DNA of 42,968 nucleotides from Clostridiaceae bacterium (GTDB lineage Bacteria; Bacillota; Clostridia; DSM-8532): the NCBI GenBank assembly GCA_012520855.1, contig JAAYNO010000056.1, positions 1-42,968 on the forward strand, in the 5' to 3' direction. The first letter of the stretch is position 1. Every line of letters begins with the position of its first letter. Under the pieces are notes generated by a model, which worked only from the letters and a program-made list of their open reading frames with translations, was not told where the DNA came from and did no database searches. Made by a program: the position numbers and the translations under genes. This document shows, piece after piece, positions 40,472-42,968 of this stretch.

Positions 40472-42639
40472 TCCATAGAAGCTGCCGTTTCATGAACCCA
40501 ATCCAAAATTTCCGAATCCTTAAGATCAACTTTTGTTGCTTCATCAATTAAATTGACCCTGTAAGAACCATCTGCTTCAAGGCTTAATTCCAATAGTCCC
40601 AACTCATCAAAAACCAGCAGTGAAACAAAAAATTTGAAAAAATTAATATTACTTTTTGTCTCTTTTGCAAGTATTCTGGCATGTACAAACATATCGGGAA
40701 CAGATAAAGAATCTGATATCCTCCGCCGTACATATTTGTATATGACTGCAAGGATGTCCCTTTTTACTACAATATCGTCAAAATTGATCGTTTCATCAAT
40801 AATCCTATTATAAAGCCATTTTTTATCGCAATCAAGACACTCGACGCCCAGAGCGACTTTATACAGCAGTTGGTTTCTTTTTATAACCGTTTCTGTAAGT
40901 CTGATGTCAAGAAGCTTTATTTGCAATGACTGTATTCCTCTGAAATCATTTATCTCTTGAGTAAAAACTATGTCTGTTTTATCGCCGATAAATAAGCCTC
41001 TTTCAAGATACCCCTTTCCAAAATAAATACCCTCGATATTTTGCCCTTCAATATCAAAAGTAAGCTTAAGATGCTTACCGTCCCCTATAGTTTTTTTCCC
41101 GAGAAGTATCGCGCCCCTGAAACAGAAAACAGGCATCGGGTTGCCTACACCAAAAGGTTTCATATATGTGATCTGTTTTGCTGTTGTTAAATTTATATCA
41201 ACACCTTTGGCTTCAAAATCGATTTGAATTTCCGGAATAAGCATTTCATCAGTTATTAGCTTATCGGCATAATCATTTATTCTGTTTCGGAACAACGGAA
41301 GTTCTTTAGTATAAATCTTTAGTCCTCCGGCCTGTTCGTGCCCTCCGTATTTAACCAAAATATCTGATTGTGCTTCCATGGCTTTATATAGATTAAAGCC
41401 TTCAATGCTTCTTCCAGATCCGACAGCATAGCTGTCGGACTTTTCGTCTTCTATAGAAAATACAAAGGCTGGTTTGTGGTAACGATCCACAAGCTTTGAA
41501 GCCACAATTCCTATAACACCGTGATGCCAGCCCTTGTTATATACGACAAGAACCTTCTGCTCCTTATATTCAGCATCGTTTTCAATAATTTTTACCGCTT
41601 CTTTATAAATTCCATCCTGTATCTGCTGCCTTTCAGCATTGGATCTGCTGAGAAGAATTGCCAGCTTTTCGGCCTCAGCTTCGTTTTCAGTCGTAAAAAG
41701 CCTGACTGCAGTACTTGCATCCCCCATGCGTCCTGCGGCATTTATTCGCGGAGCAAGTATAAAGGACAGTCTGTATGAATCAACGATCCTGTCATCAGGC
41801 AAGGATACCTTCAACAAAGCTTTCATGCCTGTGCATGGATTTGAAGTAATCTTATCTATTCCGAAGCGGGCTATTATTCTGTTTTCACCGGTCAATGATA
41901 CAATATCGGCAATTGTAGCAATGGCTGCAATATCAAGGTACTCTTCAAATATCTTCGGTTTACCCAGTCTTATACCGAGCGCATGAACCAGCTTAAGAGC
42001 TACACCCGCACCACAAAGATTTTTAAAGGGGTATTTGCTCTCCGGAAGGTGAGGATTCAGAATAGCCAGAGCCTTGGGCACCAGATCCATGTTGCATTGA
42101 TGGTGATCGGTTATTATTATGTCAACAGTCTTCCCTTTAAGAGCACATTTCTCGTATATGGATTCTATCTGTAAGCGTCCTGAGATACCGCAGTCTACAG
42201 TTATAACCAAATCAAGATCATTGTTGCTTATGTAATCGACTGCTATATCGGAGATGCCATATCCTTCGTCGATCCTGTCGGGGATATAAAATTCAGGCTG
42301 TAAATTGAATCTATTGAAAAACCTTAATAAAATAGAAGTCGCTGAAACGCCGTCGGCATCATAATCTCCGTATATCAGTATTTTTTCTTTCTTTTCTATT
42401 GCCGATATTATTCTGTCAACTGCAATATCCATACCCTCAAGCAAAAAAGGGTCATGCATATCCTCAAGGGTCGGCCGCAAAAAAGACTCAATATCTCTTT
42501 GGTTTATTAAGCCTCTTTGCGCCAGCAACTTTCTGATTATCCCCGGTATCTCTTTGTTTTTTGAATCGTTAATGCCGGTAAAACTGGTTTCGGTATTGAT
42601 TGTCCATCTCTTTCCATTGCCAAGATAGAAGTTTTCCAT
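40468..42639 (-). CDS. recJ: Single-stranded-DNA-specific exonuclease RecJ
   Basis: ILIYGDYDADGVSATSILLRFF; VITVDCGIS; DIIITDHHQ; LAPRINAAGRMGDASTAVRLF; YGGHEQAGGL. Confidence 0.95.
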   Translation of the reverse strand: MENFYLGNGKRWTINTETSFTGINDSKNKEIPGIIRKLLAQRGLINQRDIESFLRPTLEDMHDPFLLEGMDIAVDRIISAIEKKEKILIYGDYDADGVSATSILLRFFNRFNLQPEFYIPDRIDEGYGISDIAVDYISNNDLDLVITVDCGISGRLQIESIYEKCALKGKTVDIIITDHHQCNMDLVPKALAILNPHLPESKYPFKNLCGAGVALKLVHALGIRLGKPKIFEEYLDIAAIATIADIVSLTGENRIIARFGIDKITSNPCTGMKALLKVSLPDDRIVDSYRLSFILAPRINAAGRMGDASTAVRLFTTENEAEAEKLAILLSRSNAERQQIQDGIYKEAVKIIENDAEYKEQKVLVVYNKGWHHGVIGIVASKLVDRYHKPAFVFSIEDEKSDSYAVGSGRSIEGFNLYKAMEAQSDILVKYGGHEQAGGLKIYTKELPLFRNRINDYADKLITDEMLIPEIQIDFEAKGVDINLTTAKQITYMKPFGVGNPMPVFCFRGAILLGKKTIGDGKHLKLTFDIEGQNIEGIYFGKGYLERGLFIGDKTDIVFTQEINDFRGIQSLQIKLLDIRLTETVIKRNQLLYKVALGVECLDCDKKWLYNRIIDETINFDDIVVKRDILAVIYKYVRRRISDSLSVPDMFVHARILAKETKSNINFFKFFVSLLVFDELGLLELSLEADGSYRVNLIDEATKVDLKDSEILDWVHETAASME

Positions 42640-42702
42640 AGGCTTTTGTCCTTATAAATTAATTTGTCGATTGTGGTTCTGGTCAATGATCCTGCTTTAA
42701 TA

Positions 42703-42735
42703 ACAAAGCCCGAAGAATTGCTCCGGGCTTTGTTA
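42703..42735 (-). terminator. Intrinsic terminator after rpsU
   Basis: ACAAAGCCCG / CGGGCTTTGT hairpin. Confidence 0.7.
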
Positions 42736-42783
42736 TTTATTAAAATTTTATTAAGGCCATTTTTAGGGTCGACAAAATATCCC

Positions 42784-42960
42784 TTATTTTGTTTTCCTTT
42801 TCCTCGCAGCCTCGGACTTTTTCTTGCGTTTCACGCTGGGCTTGACATAGTGCTCTCTCTTCCTCACTTCAGCGAGAACGCCTGCCTTCGCACATTGTCT
42901 CTTAAATCTTTTCAGCGCACTGTCAAGGGATTCGTTCTCCTTAACTCTTACTTCAGACAC
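42784..42960 (-). CDS. rpsU: 30S ribosomal protein S21 (GTG start)
   Basis: Minus-strand translation (M)[57 protein letters not shown]; 58 aa, absent from the ORF track. Confidence 0.95.
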   Translation of the reverse strand: MSEVRVKENESLDSALKRFKRQCAKAGVLAEVRKREHYVKPSVKRKKKSEAARKRKTK

Positions 42961-42968
42961 ATCTATCC

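Overview
The window is mostly core genome of a spore-forming, low-GC Clostridia-type Firmicute. I found no prophage, CRISPR array or obvious defence island, and no convincing new multi-gene system. Left to right it holds: rpsB-tsf-pyrH-frr; an SRAP/YedK-like gene; a XerC/D-type tyrosine recombinase; an M18 aminopeptidase with an unusual AT-hook-like N-terminus; spoIVA and two small CotF-like genes; a GntR regulator and purB; an aminotransferase; a D,D-carboxypeptidase; a tightly packed lysC-aroF-aroB-aroA-aroC-[chorismate mutase::aroE]-aroK cluster; ackA and pta; a long-chain acyl-CoA synthetase; a MoxR/DUF58/transglutaminase module; tRNA-Leu(CAG); a DUF2284 protein; a zinc-ribbon membrane protein with a Pro/Gln tandem repeat; a metallophosphoesterase; a flavin-reductase-like gene; hemZ-MBL-dtd-relA/spoT-recJ; and a complete rpsU missed by the ORF track. 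The least explained material is intergenic: a REPIN-like pair of hairpin sequences, a 35-bp tandem array bounded by inverted repeats, GC-rich palindromes shared between loci, and a repeat hairpin that supplies the last codons of aroE. Protein-level points of interest are the AT-hook/M18 fusion and the chorismate mutase::AroE fusion. All family calls were made by eye from motifs; no database search was run.
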